A stretch of 64,000 nt of DNA from Corynebacterium felinum (GTDB taxonomy: Bacteria; Actinomycetota; Actinomycetes; Mycobacteriales; Mycobacteriaceae), in contig NZ_CP047209.1 of NCBI RefSeq assembly GCF_030408755.1, positions 682,001 to 746,000 on the forward strand, in the 5' to 3' direction. Under the pieces are notes generated by a model. It was not told where the DNA came from and ran no database searches. It worked only from the letters and a program-made list of their open reading frames with translations. Position 1 is the first letter of the stretch. Each line of letters starts with the position of its first letter. The position numbers were made by a program, and so were the translations under genes. This document shows, piece by piece, positions 46,960-55,643 of this stretch.

Positions 46960-47325
46960 ATGAAACTCAACGTGACAGTGAACGGGATTGCTTATTCCGT
47001 TGAAGTTGAAGTCGAAGAAGAACAGCGCACCATGGGGTCCATTGTTTTTGGAAACCACCCCACCGCGTCTATCCACTCGGAGCCTGCTACAGCATCTGTT
47101 CAAGGTGTGTCCGCTAACGCGGTTGTGGCACCACTAGCTGGTAGTGTGTTCAAAATTCTGGTTTCGGAGGGGGAGAAGATTGAGGCTGGACAAGTCCTTT
47201 TGATTCTTGAAGCCATGAAGATGGAAACCGAGATTACTGCCCCTTCTGCGGGTACGGTTGGGGCTATTCGAGTCGCTGTTGGCGACTCTGTACAAGGTGG
47301 GCAAGCACTCGTCGAAATTGACTAG
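46960..47325 (+). CDS. Transcarboxylase 1.3S biotin carboxyl carrier protein
   Basis: 121 residues, matching the 123-residue propionibacterial 1.3S subunit. Biotinylation motif EAMKMET with the acceptor Lys87; an N-terminal part of about 50 residues ([20 protein letters not shown]) that in the known enzyme binds the 12S and 5S subunits; Ala/Ser-rich linker. Carries carboxybiotin between the two catalytic sites. Last gene of the operon. Confidence 0.92.
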   Translation: MKLNVTVNGIAYSVEVEVEEEQRTMGSIVFGNHPTASIHSEPATASVQGVSANAVVAPLAGSVFKILVSEGEKIEAGQVLLILEAMKMETEITAPSAGTVGAIRVAVGDSVQGGQALVEID

Positions 47326-47383
47326 TGCCCCCTTGGGGGTGATGTGGCAGAAGTGACCAATGTTTTCATGGCATTATGGTGAC

Positions 47384-47398
47384 GGGTTTATTAAACCC
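47384..47398. other. Near-palindrome GGGTTTATTAAACCC before the protease gene
   Basis: Two 7-bp arms, 50 bp before the start codon at 47450. Possible operator or weak terminator of the transcarboxylase operon. Confidence 0.35.
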
Positions 47399-47449
47399 AC
47401 CTTCTAAGACACCACCCCCATTGACCTTTTGAGAGAGGTACCTATAGTC

Positions 47450-48565
47450 ATGCGCACGAAGAGCATAACTCGCACAGTATTTTCGTCCGCTATCATTGGC
47501 GGCTTACTGCTTGGGCAGGCCCCAAGCGCCTGGGCTTTTACTCTTCCCACTCCTTCTGAAACACTTCAGCAACTTCAGCAAGGAGGTGTGCAACTCCATA
47601 AGATTGATCCTGCTTTCATCAATGATGCTGATGCCGCAGTCGCGTTAGTGAATGCGGACATTGCTCGCGCCGTCGAAAAGCAGAATCAGGTGATTGCTGA
47701 ATACAACAGCTACGCCGGCGAAAAAGGCCTTCCGAAGATCACCGAAACGGCCAAGCCTTTTGAATTCGGCGATGAAACCCTCAAGAAGGTTGGTGACGAG
47801 TATCGTCCGATCGTCGAGGGGCCAAACTACCGTTGGAAAAACGATCCATTCAGCCAATTCATGGCACTGAAGAACGGCCCTGTGTTGCAGCGCGTTCCTG
47901 TTTCTTTCTTCGACGCGCCACCAACCCCACTCAATTCCATTTTCACCGAGCGCGACGGCAATTCTTTGTACGGTCCTTCCACCCCTGTCTATGTGGGCAA
48001 GAACCAGCTGTGCACCATCACTGCGACTGGTGTTGATGATCAAGGCCGCAAGGTCGCTATTACCGCAGGACACTGCGGCAAGGTGGGTTCGCAGGTTGTC
48101 AGTGCCGATTCGTGGCGTGTTGGTCGCTCCGGAACTGTGGTTGCTCATGGGCAGAACGGTTTGGATTATTCCGTTATTGAGCTTGGTTCAAATGCGCAGA
48201 TTACCCGCAGCTATAACGGGGTGACTGTTGATGAAATCGGCGGTGTTCCTGGTAGCTTCCAAACTGTGTGCAAGACAGGTGTGGCAACTGGTCATACCTG
48301 TGGCGTGGTGTGGGTTGCAGATAAGAAGACGAACCTTTCTCAGGTGTGTGCGACCGCCGGTGATTCTGGTGCGCCTGTGATGGCAGGTAATCGTCTTGTG
48401 GGCATGGTTTCTGGTGGTTTGGTCCCAGATTATAACTTGTCCTGCCGCACACCTTTGCAGGGTGCGGCTTTCCAGCCGACTATTTCCACCAGCATGGATG
48501 CTGTTCTCGCTGATATTAATCAGCGTGGTGGTGTCGGCGCAGGTTTTAGGTTGCCAGAGTCTTAA
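47450..48565 (+). CDS. Secreted trypsin-like serine protease
   Basis: 371 residues from the ATG at 47450, with GAGAGAGG 11-18 bases upstream; a TTG at 47429 is rejected. Signal peptide to about residue 29 (APSAWA). Pro-region of about 130 residues, then a chymotrypsin-fold domain with the triad H208 (ITAGHCG), D239 (LDYSVIEL) and S306 (TAGDSGAPV) and paired cysteines around His and Ser. It is probably made as a secreted zymogen. Specificity is unknown. A strong terminator follows. Confidence 0.9.
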   Translation: MRTKSITRTVFSSAIIGGLLLGQAPSAWAFTLPTPSETLQQLQQGGVQLHKIDPAFINDADAAVALVNADIARAVEKQNQVIAEYNSYAGEKGLPKITETAKPFEFGDETLKKVGDEYRPIVEGPNYRWKNDPFSQFMALKNGPVLQRVPVSFFDAPPTPLNSIFTERDGNSLYGPSTPVYVGKNQLCTITATGVDDQGRKVAITAGHCGKVGSQVVSADSWRVGRSGTVVAHGQNGLDYSVIELGSNAQITRSYNGVTVDEIGGVPGSFQTVCKTGVATGHTCGVVWVADKKTNLSQVCATAGDSGAPVMAGNRLVGMVSGGLVPDYNLSCRTPLQGAAFQPTISTSMDAVLADINQRGGVGAGFRLPES

Positions 48566-48597
48566 ATCAAAGGAGCATTGCGCGCAGCGTAAGTGCT

Positions 48598-48636
48598 GGC
48601 CCCATCTTCGTGGACAAACACTACGAAGATGGGGCC
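48598..48636 (+). terminator. Terminator of the protease gene
   Basis: Perfect 14-bp stem GGCCCCATCTTCGT / ACGAAGATGGGGCC, then TTATGTTTT. Confidence 0.88.
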
Positions 48637-48659
48637 TTATGTTTTGGGGTGGTGAAAAA

Positions 48660-48702
48660 ACTCCTGTCCTTTTTGTGCCCACTCAGGCAAAAGGGCAGGA
48701 GT
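48660..48702 (-). terminator. Terminator of the hisN unit
   Basis: 14-bp stem with one mismatch (ACTCCTGTCCTTTT / AAAAGGGCAGGAGT); on the minus strand a T-run follows. Confidence 0.8.
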
Positions 48703-48732
48703 CTGTACACCGGTTGATGTTTGGCGATAAGC

Positions 48733-49527
48733 CTATGGGGTGGTTGCGGCCGGTTGTGTCAGCACGTTCAGTGTGGTCTCGTGAAGCTTGCCGTTGGTGG
48801 CCACTGCGCTGCCGCCGTGCGGGCCGTCACTATTGTTCAGCGAGGTGAAGCGACCGCCGGCTTCTTGCACGAGGATGGCCAGCGGTGCGAGATCCCACAG
48901 CGATACTTCAGGTTCGCAGGCGATATCGACGGCTCCTTCGGCGACAAGACAGTAGCTGTAGAAGTCGCCAAAGGCGCGGAGTCGCCACGTGGTGTCGGCG
49001 AGGGTGAGGAAATTATCCAACAAGCCCCGATCCCGCCAACCATCGAGGGAGGAGAAGGAGACGGATGCGTCGGTAATATCGGTGACGCCAGACACCTGGA
49101 TGGGGGTGGTTTGCGCGTTGTAGCTCTTGTATGCGCCTTCACCGAGTGAGGCCCACCAGCGTCGGTTCAGCGCTGGTGCGGAGATGACTCCGACGACGGG
49201 GCGGCCGTTGTCGAGCAGCGCGATCAGGGTGGCCCATACGGGCACGCCGCGGACGTAGTTTTTGGTGCCGTCGATGGGGTCGATGACCCATTGACGTCCG
49301 GTGGTTTGTGGGGTGCCGCCGTATTCTTCGCCCAAGATTTCATCATCGGGGCGGTGGGTTTCAATCAGTGCGCGGAGTGCGTGCTCGCAGGAGGTGTCGG
49401 CGTCGGAGACTGGCGTCATGTCCGGTTTGGAGTCGACTTTCAGGTCTGCGGCTTCGAAGCGGGCGAGGGTGATGGCATCGGCGGCGTCGGCAAGCCTCAA
49501 GGCGAATGCGAGGTCGTTGCTGTACAT
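48733..49527 (-). CDS. hisN: Histidinol-phosphatase, inositol-monophosphatase fold (HisN)
   Basis: 264 residues. Metal-binding motifs [15 protein letters not shown] and WDLAPLAIL place it in the IMPase superfamily, and the sequence is closest in feel to actinobacterial HisN, which removes phosphate from L-histidinol phosphate in histidine synthesis. In C. glutamicum and M. tuberculosis hisN lies near prfB and ftsE as here. Starts three bases after the stop of the second phosphatase gene, so the two are co-transcribed. Confidence 0.88.
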   Translation of the reverse strand: MYSNDLAFALRLADAADAITLARFEAADLKVDSKPDMTPVSDADTSCEHALRALIETHRPDDEILGEEYGGTPQTTGRQWVIDPIDGTKNYVRGVPVWATLIALLDNGRPVVGVISAPALNRRWWASLGEGAYKSYNAQTTPIQVSGVTDITDASVSFSSLDGWRDRGLLDNFLTLADTTWRLRAFGDFYSYCLVAEGAVDIACEPEVSLWDLAPLAILVQEAGGRFTSLNNSDGPHGGSAVATNGKLHETTLNVLTQPAATTP

Positions 49528-49530
49528 CTT

Positions 49531-50361
49531 TTAAGCTCCTAGTAGTTGGGTAATTTCTTCGACGGCTTGCTTGTTTCCGGCGATACACCACGTTACGCCG
49601 CCGGCGGTGACTTTTGTCCCGATCCCGCCTGCCCCTTCGACCAGTGCGAGGCCTGGCAGCCAGTCCCAGTCGGCGACGCTGTGTTGCATCCATACGCCCA
49701 TGTCACCGCAGGCGACGGAGGCGAGGTCGATACTAGCGGCCCCGGTCATGCGTAAGGTGGCAACGCGGGTGGCGATTCTAAGCCATGCTTCACGGAGTTC
49801 AGCATTGGCAAGGTAGGTGGGGTGGATGTAGGTGCCGAGGCTTAGGGTTTCGAGTGCGGCGGGGGACAGTGGCGTGGTTTCTTTGCCGTCGCGGCTGGTG
49901 GGGTGGTTTTTGCCGCCGAACCAGGTGTAGCCCATGGCGGGGCGGTGGACGGCGCCGAAGATGGGGTGGTTGTCGGCGTCGATAAGCGCGAGTGCGCTGC
50001 AGAAGTAGTCGGAGCCGGTTGCGAAGTTGTAGGTGCCGTCGACGGGGTCAACAACCCAGGTTTTTCCGCTTGTCGACGCCCGGTTGGTGCCTTCTTCCCC
50101 GATCACGCCGTCGTCGGGGCGTAGTGTTGCAAGCGCACGGTCGATGAACATTTCGGCGGCTTTGTCCGCTTCGGTGACCACGTCGGAAATGTTGGTTTTT
50201 TCGGTGGTGCTAATCCCTGTTTCACGCATGCGCCAGGCGAGCCTGCCCGCGTTGTAGACGAGTGCTTGGGCCAAGTGGGCGTCTGAGTCGTTTTCGTGAG
50301 CGATGCAAAACGCTTTGACGATGGCCGGAATCATGTCTGTGAGCTGCTTGAGGTCTTCCAT
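49531..50361 (-). CDS. Inositol-1-monophosphatase family protein
   Basis: 276 residues from the ATG at 50359-50361 (MEDLKQLTDM); a TTG nine codons upstream is less likely. Motifs GEEG, DPVDGTYNFATG and WDWLPGLALVEGAGG are those of IMPases (SuhB/ImpA type). It probably dephosphorylates inositol phosphate or a similar sugar phosphate, feeding phosphatidylinositol and mycothiol synthesis; the substrate is not provable from sequence. Divergent from prfB. Confidence 0.85.
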   Translation of the reverse strand: MEDLKQLTDMIPAIVKAFCIAHENDSDAHLAQALVYNAGRLAWRMRETGISTTEKTNISDVVTEADKAAEMFIDRALATLRPDDGVIGEEGTNRASTSGKTWVVDPVDGTYNFATGSDYFCSALALIDADNHPIFGAVHRPAMGYTWFGGKNHPTSRDGKETTPLSPAALETLSLGTYIHPTYLANAELREAWLRIATRVATLRMTGAASIDLASVACGDMGVWMQHSVADWDWLPGLALVEGAGGIGTKVTAGGVTWCIAGNKQAVEEITQLLGA

Positions 50362-50394
50362 GCCCACTATTGTGCCTTGTTTTGGCAAGCAGTC

Positions 50395-50400
50395 TAAACT
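50395..50400 (+). promoter_or_regulatory. -10 box of prfB (leaderless)
   Basis: TAAACT eight bases before the ATG, with TTGTGC 19 bp further upstream (50370-50375). No Shine-Dalgarno sequence. Confidence 0.5.
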
Positions 50401-50408
50401 AGTACCTT

Positions 50409-51506
50409 ATGCGCCCTGAAGTTACAGCAGAATTGACCAGTCTCGACACCACCTTGACCACTATTGAGAAGGTGATGAACCCAGAAGAGATGGCTTCTCG
50501 CGTGCGCGAATTAGAAGCACAGGCATCTGACCCGAGCTTGTGGGATGATCCGGAGCATGCGCAAAAAGTCACATCTGAGTTGTCGATGGTGCAGTCGGGG
50601 TTGAAGAAGCTGCAGGGTTTGCGTCAGCGTTTAGATGACATGCCTGTGATGTATGAGTTGGCAGAGGAAGAAGGCGAGGGGACGCAGCTTGCTGATGAAG
50701 AGCTGAAGGAACTGCGCGAAGAAATTTCCTCCCTTGAGGTCAAAACCATGCTGTCGGGTGAATACGATGCGCGCGAAGCTGTGATCAATATTCGCTCTGG
50801 TGCTGGTGGTGTGGATGCCGCGGACTGGGCGGAGATGCTCATGCGCATGTATGTGCGGTGGGCGGAGAAGAACGGCCACAAGGTGGATATTTACGATATT
50901 TCCTACGCTGAGGAAGCGGGCATTAAGTCCGCTACTTTTGTGGTGCATGGGGAGTATATGTACGGAACGTTGTCGGTGGAGCAGGGGGCGCATCGTTTGG
51001 TGCGTATTTCACCGTTTGATAATCAGGCGCGCCGCCAAACCTCTTTTGCTGAGGTGGAGGTGTTGCCGGTGGTGGAGCAGACTGACCATATTGATATTCC
51101 AGATTCTGAGATTCGTGTCGATGTGTACCGTTCCTCGGGTCCAGGTGGGCAGTCGGTCAACACTACTGATTCGGCTGTGCGTTTGACTCACATTCCGACC
51201 GGCATTGTGGTGACCTGCCAGAACGAGAAGTCGCAGATTCAAAATAAGGCCTCGGCGATGCGTGTGTTGCAGGCGAAACTTTTGGAGCGCAAGCGCCAGC
51301 AGGAGCGTGCCGAAATGGATGCGTTGGGTGCTGGTGGCAATGCGAGTTGGGGTAATCAGATGCGCAACTATGTGCTGCACCCGTACCAAATGGTGAAGGA
51401 TTTGCGCACCAATTATGAGGTGGGTGACCCATCCAAGGTGCTTGATGGTGATTTGGATAAGTTTTTGGAGGCGGGCATTCGCTGGCGGATGTCGTCAAAG
51501 TCCTAG
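50409..51506 (+). CDS. prfB: Peptide chain release factor 2
   Basis: 365 residues. GGQ motif in [10 protein letters not shown] and the stop-codon recognition tripeptide SPF ([11 protein letters not shown]) identify RF2, which reads UGA and UAA. The frame is continuous, so the programmed +1 frameshift of E. coli prfB is absent, as is usual in actinobacteria. The coding strand is G/T-rich. ftsE follows after 120 bp. Confidence 0.96.
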   Translation: MRPEVTAELTSLDTTLTTIEKVMNPEEMASRVRELEAQASDPSLWDDPEHAQKVTSELSMVQSGLKKLQGLRQRLDDMPVMYELAEEEGEGTQLADEELKELREEISSLEVKTMLSGEYDAREAVINIRSGAGGVDAADWAEMLMRMYVRWAEKNGHKVDIYDISYAEEAGIKSATFVVHGEYMYGTLSVEQGAHRLVRISPFDNQARRQTSFAEVEVLPVVEQTDHIDIPDSEIRVDVYRSSGPGGQSVNTTDSAVRLTHIPTGIVVTCQNEKSQIQNKASAMRVLQAKLLERKRQQERAEMDALGAGGNASWGNQMRNYVLHPYQMVKDLRTNYEVGDPSKVLDGDLDKFLEAGIRWRMSSKS

Positions 51507-51626
51507 CATCCAGTCTTGTGGCGGTCATGGGTGGGCGAGCTGTTGAGGTAGCGCCACTGCTGCGGTTGTGGTTTTTCGTGTGTGGGCTTTACACAAATCT
51601 GGCTAAGTTTCGGTAGGGTTGTTGAG

Positions 51627-52316
51627 GTGATCACCTTTGAAAATGTCACCAAGCTGTATAAAACGTCCACTCGGCCGGCTCTCGATAATATTTCGTTGAC
51701 GATTGATAAGGGCGACTTTGCCTTCCTTATCGGCCCTTCGGGCTCGGGTAAATCTACGTTTCTTGAGTTGTTAATTCGAGAGACCAATGTGTCTTCTGGC
51801 GATATTTATCTTGACTCTTTCCACGTGAATAAGTTGCGCGGAAGTCAGGTGAATAAGCTGCGCCAGAAGATTGGCTATGTGTTCCAGGATTTCCGCCTGC
51901 TTCAGAAGAAGACGGTCTACGATAATGTCGCTTTTGCTCTCGAAGTGATCGGTACGAAGAAGGATAAGATCGCCAAAATGGTGCCGGACACGTTGGAGCT
52001 GGTGGGCTTGGCGGCGAAGGCGGATCGTTTCCCGCAGGAGCTTTCGGGTGGTGAGCAGCAGCGTGTCGCGATTGCTCGTGCGTTTGTCAATCGCCCGTTG
52101 GTGTTGTTGGCGGATGAGCCGACTGGCAACCTTGATCCGGATACCTCCGATGACATTATGGTGTTGCTGAATCAGATCAATAGGACTGGCACGACTGTGG
52201 TGATGTCGACTCACAATGCTCGTGCGGTTAATGATATGCGTCGTCGTGTGATTGAGCTGAATCTTGGGCGTCTGGTGCGCGATGAGGCTCATGGCGTTTA
52301 TGGTGAAGCACAGTAG
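51627..52316 (+). CDS. ftsE: Cell division ATP-binding protein FtsE
   Basis: 229 residues from the GTG at 51627 ([12 protein letters not shown]); the frame is open to 51582. Walker [10 protein letters not shown], signature LSGGEQQR, Walker B VLLADEP, H-loop STHN. Together with FtsX it forms a membrane complex that controls peptidoglycan hydrolases at the septum. A TAGGGT seven bases before the GTG fits a leaderless start. ftsX follows after 15 bp. Confidence 0.95.
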   Translation: MITFENVTKLYKTSTRPALDNISLTIDKGDFAFLIGPSGSGKSTFLELLIRETNVSSGDIYLDSFHVNKLRGSQVNKLRQKIGYVFQDFRLLQKKTVYDNVAFALEVIGTKKDKIAKMVPDTLELVGLAAKADRFPQELSGGEQQRVAIARAFVNRPLVLLADEPTGNLDPDTSDDIMVLLNQINRTGTTVVMSTHNARAVNDMRRRVIELNLGRLVRDEAHGVYGEAQ

Positions 52317-52331
52317 GAGGGGGAGTAAACG

Positions 52332-53234
52332 ATGAGTGTAGTTTTTATTTTGCGTGAGGCTTTCCGCGGTCTTGCCCGCAATATCACCATGACGGTGGCG
52401 TTGATTATTACCACCGCTATTTCCTTGGCGCTGTTGGCGACTGGTTTTTTGGTGACCAATGTTACTGAGCGCACGAAGGAGGTGTATCTTCAGCGTGTTG
52501 AGGTGATGATTCAGCTGGATGAAGAAATTTCCGCCAATGATGCTGACTGTTCTTCCGCCCCGTGCAAAGAGGTGCTGGGCTTATTGGAGAAGAACGATGA
52601 GATTGAGTCGGTGATTTTCCGTTCCCGCGAGGAATCGTATAAGCGTTATGTGGAGTTGTTTAAGGATTCTGATCCGTTGCTGGTTCAGGAGACTTCAGCT
52701 GATGCGCTCCCTGCTGCGGTGCATGTGCGGTTGTCTGATCCGTTGAATACGAAGTCGCTGGATTCGGTGCGTAATCTTGCGCAGGTTACTGAGGTTGTTG
52801 ATCAGGTTGATGATGTGCGCGGGGCTACGGATAATCTTGATTCGATTCGTAATTCCACGTTCTTGTTTGCTGCGATTCAGGCGATTGCTGCGATTTTCTT
52901 GATTGTGAATATGGTTCAAATTACTGCGTTTAATCGCCGTGAAGAGATTTCGATCATGCGCATGGTGGGTGCGTCGCGTTGGTATACGCAGGCACCGTTT
53001 GTGCTTGAGGCGATTATTGCGGTGGTTTTGGGTGCGGTGCTTTCCGGTGTGGCCTTGTTCTTGGGCAAGACGTGGGTTGTGGATAAGACTTTGGCGAGCT
53101 TGTATGAGGCACAGTTGATTGCGAAGGTGACTACTGCTGATATTTGGATGATCACCCCGATTGTGGCGATTGTTGGCATTATTTTTGCGGCGATCACGGC
53201 ACAGGTGACGTTGCGCTGGTACGTGCGCAAGTAG
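52332..53234 (+). CDS. ftsX: Cell division protein FtsX
   Basis: 300 residues with four membrane helices (about 20-45, 176-197, 216-245, 265-292) and one extracytoplasmic domain (about 46-175) with a Cys pair (DCSSAPCKE). This matches mycobacterial FtsX, whose outer domain contacts a peptidoglycan hydrolase. Very strong ribosome binding site (AGGAGGGGGAG). Operon with ftsE. Confidence 0.95.
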   Translation: MSVVFILREAFRGLARNITMTVALIITTAISLALLATGFLVTNVTERTKEVYLQRVEVMIQLDEEISANDADCSSAPCKEVLGLLEKNDEIESVIFRSREESYKRYVELFKDSDPLLVQETSADALPAAVHVRLSDPLNTKSLDSVRNLAQVTEVVDQVDDVRGATDNLDSIRNSTFLFAAIQAIAAIFLIVNMVQITAFNRREEISIMRMVGASRWYTQAPFVLEAIIAVVLGAVLSGVALFLGKTWVVDKTLASLYEAQLIAKVTTADIWMITPIVAIVGIIFAAITAQVTLRWYVRK

Positions 53235-53248
53235 CCTGTCACTGTTTG

Positions 53249-53308
53249 AAAGTGCGCCAGGCGCTGAGGTTTTCACTAGCGGGAAGATCCTCGGTTCCTG
53301 GCGCTTTT
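53249..53308 (+). terminator. Terminator of ftsEX
   Basis: Stem AAAG(T)GCGCCAGG / CCTGGCGCTTTT with one bulged base and a long loop, ending in CTTTTCT. The 228 bp from here to smpB contain nothing else recognisable. Confidence 0.7.
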
Positions 53309-53536
53309 CTGTTGAGTGTGTCGACCTTAAATATCTCGGGTGTGATGAACAGGGGATGCTTGCTTAGCGTGACGACGTCGGCACCTGCATCGTTGAAATT
53401 GTTCGGTTGCGGGCTTCAATGGGGTTGGCGACGGTGGGGCAAGGTTGCGGCGTTGGGCGCTGTGAGGCACTTGCCCATGTGTGTGTTGGTGGGAAACGGG
53501 CGATGGTGGAGGTTTTGGCGCTAAGATTAAACGATT

Positions 53537-54031
53537 ATGGCGAAGAAGAATAAGAAGAAGGCGCATTTTAATCCTGTTATTGCTACTAACCGCAAGGCGA
53601 AGCACGATTATCACATTTTAGAAACCTTTGAGTGTGGTGTTGTGTTAGTTGGTACTGAGGTGAAGTCGCTGCGTGAGGGCAAGTGCTCGCTTGTCGATGC
53701 CTTTGCCACGATTGATGAGGGGGAGGTGTGGCTGCGTAATCTGCACATTCCGGAGTATTCGAAGGGGCATTGGACGAACCATTCGCCGCGCCGCACACGG
53801 AAATTATTGATGCATCGTCGTGAGATTGATTCTTTGATGGGTAAGGTGCGCGACGGCAATAAGACTTTGGTGCCGTTGAGCCTGTATTTCAAGGATGGGC
53901 GTTTGAAGCTGGAACTTGGGTTAGCCCAAGGTAAACAGGCTTATGATAAGCGCCAAGATATTAAACGCCGCACTGAAGAGCGTGAGATTGTGCGCGACTT
54001 GGGCCGCCGTATCAAGGGGCTTCATGGCTAA
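53537..54031 (+). CDS. smpB: SsrA-binding protein SmpB
   Basis: 164 residues with HDYHILETFECGVVLVGTEVKSLREGK and the basic C-terminal tail (YDKRQDIKRRTEEREIVRDLGRR) that enters the ribosome during trans-translation. Works with the tmRNA encoded 370 bp downstream. The CHY gene start overlaps its end by eight bases. Confidence 0.96.
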   Translation: MAKKNKKKAHFNPVIATNRKAKHDYHILETFECGVVLVGTEVKSLREGKCSLVDAFATIDEGEVWLRNLHIPEYSKGHWTNHSPRRTRKLLMHRREIDSLMGKVRDGNKTLVPLSLYFKDGRLKLELGLAQGKQAYDKRQDIKRRTEEREIVRDLGRRIKGLHG

Positions 54032-54338
54032 AATCCGCGGGATCGCGGTGGATACGCAGGGGCGCTGCGTGCACTATCGTACAGCGGTGGATGTGGTGGC
54101 GAACCTATGCGCAACCTGCCACGAATTTTATGCCTGCCACCTATGCCATGGTGATCTAGCTGATCATGAATTCGGTCGCGTGGATTTTTCTAGCGCGATG
54201 GTGGCTGTGATCTGTGGTGTATGCGGGTACGGGATGACACCACAGGAGTATGCTCAAACCACTGATTGCCCTGCGTGCGGGTGTGGTTTTAATCCAGGCT
54301 GTGCTGCGCACAGAAATATGTACTTTACGTGCGGGTAA
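54024..54338 (+). CDS. CHY zinc-finger protein
   Basis: 104 residues from the ATG at 54024, inside the end of smpB (ATGGCTAA overlap) with AAGGGG upstream. It has the Cys/His spacing of CHY fingers: CVHY near residue 14, CATCHEFYACHLCH, then CGVC and CPACGCGFNPGCAAH, eight or more zinc ligands. Function unknown. Translational coupling to smpB suggests a link to ribosome rescue, or mere convenience. Confidence 0.88.
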   Translation: MAKIRGIAVDTQGRCVHYRTAVDVVANLCATCHEFYACHLCHGDLADHEFGRVDFSSAMVAVICGVCGYGMTPQEYAQTTDCPACGCGFNPGCAAHRNMYFTCG

Positions 54339-54352
54339 TTGTGGTTTATGAT
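54324..54352 (+). promoter_or_regulatory. Promoter of ssrA
   Basis: TTTACG (54324-54329), 17-bp spacer, TATGAT (54347-54352). The -35 lies inside the last codons of the CHY gene. Confidence 0.6.
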
Positions 54353-54360
54353 TAACAACA

Positions 54361-54395
54361 CTTGCTGTTGATCGCACAATACCTCGGACAGCAAG
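54361..54395 (+). other. Hairpin in the pre-tmRNA leader
   Basis: CTTGCTGT / ACAGCAAG, 8 bp, ending five bases before the mature 5' end of tmRNA; probably part of the processed leader. Confidence 0.5.
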
Positions 54396-54399
54396 CAAC

Positions 54400-54787
54400 G
54401 GGGTCGATTTTGGTTTCGACTGCGTACATTACGCCAGGGGAAGCGTGCCGGTGCAGGCTAGAGACCACCGTAAGCGTCGTAGCAATCTGATAAGCGCCGA
54501 GAATTCTCAGCGTGACTACGCCCTCGCTGCCTAATTAAGAATAGCCAGCGACCTGCGTGTCTGTCGGACTAAAATGGTCCCTGTTTTAGACCCCGGCATC
54601 GATGAAGGGACTTGCTATCCACATTGGCCTCAAGGTGTGGATGGGACTTTTACTTGTGGCTGAGGCTCATCATCCGGGAATGTTCGTCTAAGCCGGAGAG
54701 TCAGAGAAAAGATCCTTCGCGCGAACTGCGCACGGAGAAGCCCTGGCAAGATGACGTAGGACCCGGGTTCAATTCCCGGCGGCTCCA
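54400..54787 (+). ncRNA. ssrA: Transfer-messenger RNA (tmRNA)
   Basis: 388 nt. The ends pair as in tRNA-Ala: GGGGTCG with CGGCTCC plus discriminator A, and the T arm GGACCCGGGTTCAATTCC is normal. CCA is not encoded. The tag frame at 54496-54531 reads AENSQRDYALAA, then TAA. The ALAA end marks stalled products for ClpXP-type proteolysis. It follows smpB and the CHY gene. Confidence 0.96.
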
Positions 54788-54794
54788 CAAATGA

Positions 54795-54833
54795 CCCTGC
54801 TGAGGTGGCAAAACGCCACATCAGCAGGGTTTT
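54795..54833 (+). terminator. Terminator of ssrA
   Basis: 15-bp stem with one mismatch (CCCTGCTGAGGTGGC / GCCACATCAGCAGGG) followed by TTTT. Confidence 0.88.
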
Positions 54834-54961
54834 GTTGTGGGGGCAGAAGGTGTGTAGTGCGCAGGGTATTTCGTGAGTCGGCGTGGATCAGTGGGGGGAA
54901 GATCAGTTGGCATGGGGCGCGCGGTGGGCGAGTATTCAATTGAGTTGGAAGAGTGGAACTA

Positions 54962-54989
54962 TTGTGGGCAAATGTATACGCTGTAAACT
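54962..54989 (+). promoter_or_regulatory. Promoter and possible operator of the TetR-ABC operon
   Basis: TTGTGG (54962-54967), 16-bp spacer, TAAACT (54984-54989). The spacer and -10 contain TGTATACGCTGTAAACTATA, an AT-rich imperfect repeat that could be the autoregulatory site. Confidence 0.45.
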
Positions 54990-55019
54990 ATAGGTAATAG
55001 ATCGTGCAAGGAGCCCACA

Positions 55020-55643
55020 GTGGCAAAACTCAACCGTGACCTTATCGTTGAAACCGCTTTAGCATTGGTTGACGATGCAGGGATAGAGAAGCTTTCCTTT
55101 CGTCAACTCGCCGGTGCCTTGGATTGTTCCGCGATGCTTGTGTACCGGTATTTTGATTCCAAACAAATGCTGCTTGAGGCGGTAGCAGATCGTGCCTGGA
55201 TGCGCATTGAATTCGATAGGGGTGCTCGGTTCGCAAGCTGGCAAGTTGCTTTGCGGGAGTGTTTGCTTTATGTCCGCCAAATCCTTCTGGCAAACCCCAA
55301 TGTGGTTGTCCTTCTTGGCACGCAATCAGCGTTCGGCCCCGGTGGGTTTGGAGTGATTGAAAATTTTCTTTCAATTCTTACTCGCCACGGTTTTGTTCTT
55401 GATTGCCGAGGTTTTGACCTCGTCAACGGGCTTTTTCAGTCACTGATCGGTCACGTTCTAGCTGAGCATGACCAAAACCGCGACTCGAGTGACTACCAGT
55501 CCCTTGCCTTGGGTGACTATCCGCACATTATGCAGGTACTTCAAGAGTGGAGCTATGACGGGCAGCGACAGTTGATCGCACTCATTGAGGCGGCGGTGAA
55601 GGGTTACGAGAATGCGAGGGGACACGGCGATGAAAAGCAGTGA
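55020..55643 (+). CDS. TetR-family regulator
   Basis: 207 residues from the GTG at 55020 with AAGGAG upstream. The N-terminal helix-turn-helix (GIEKLSFRQLAGALDCSAMLVYRYFDSKQML) is canonical, and the C-terminal ligand domain is of the TetR_C type. The 3' end overlaps the permease gene by 14 bases, so it most likely controls the exporter operon it heads. Confidence 0.9.
   Translation: MAKLNRDLIVETALALVDDAGIEKLSFRQLAGALDCSAMLVYRYFDSKQMLLEAVADRAWMRIEFDRGARFASWQVALRECLLYVRQILLANPNVVVLLGTQSAFGPGGFGVIENFLSILTRHGFVLDCRGFDLVNGLFQSLIGHVLAEHDQNRDSSDYQSLALGDYPHIMQVLQEWSYDGQRQLIALIEAAVKGYENARGHGDEKQ

Noticed and set aside
47384..47398. Strong terminator of the transcarboxylase operon
   Set aside because: The palindrome is short, AT-rich at its centre and lacks a T-run.
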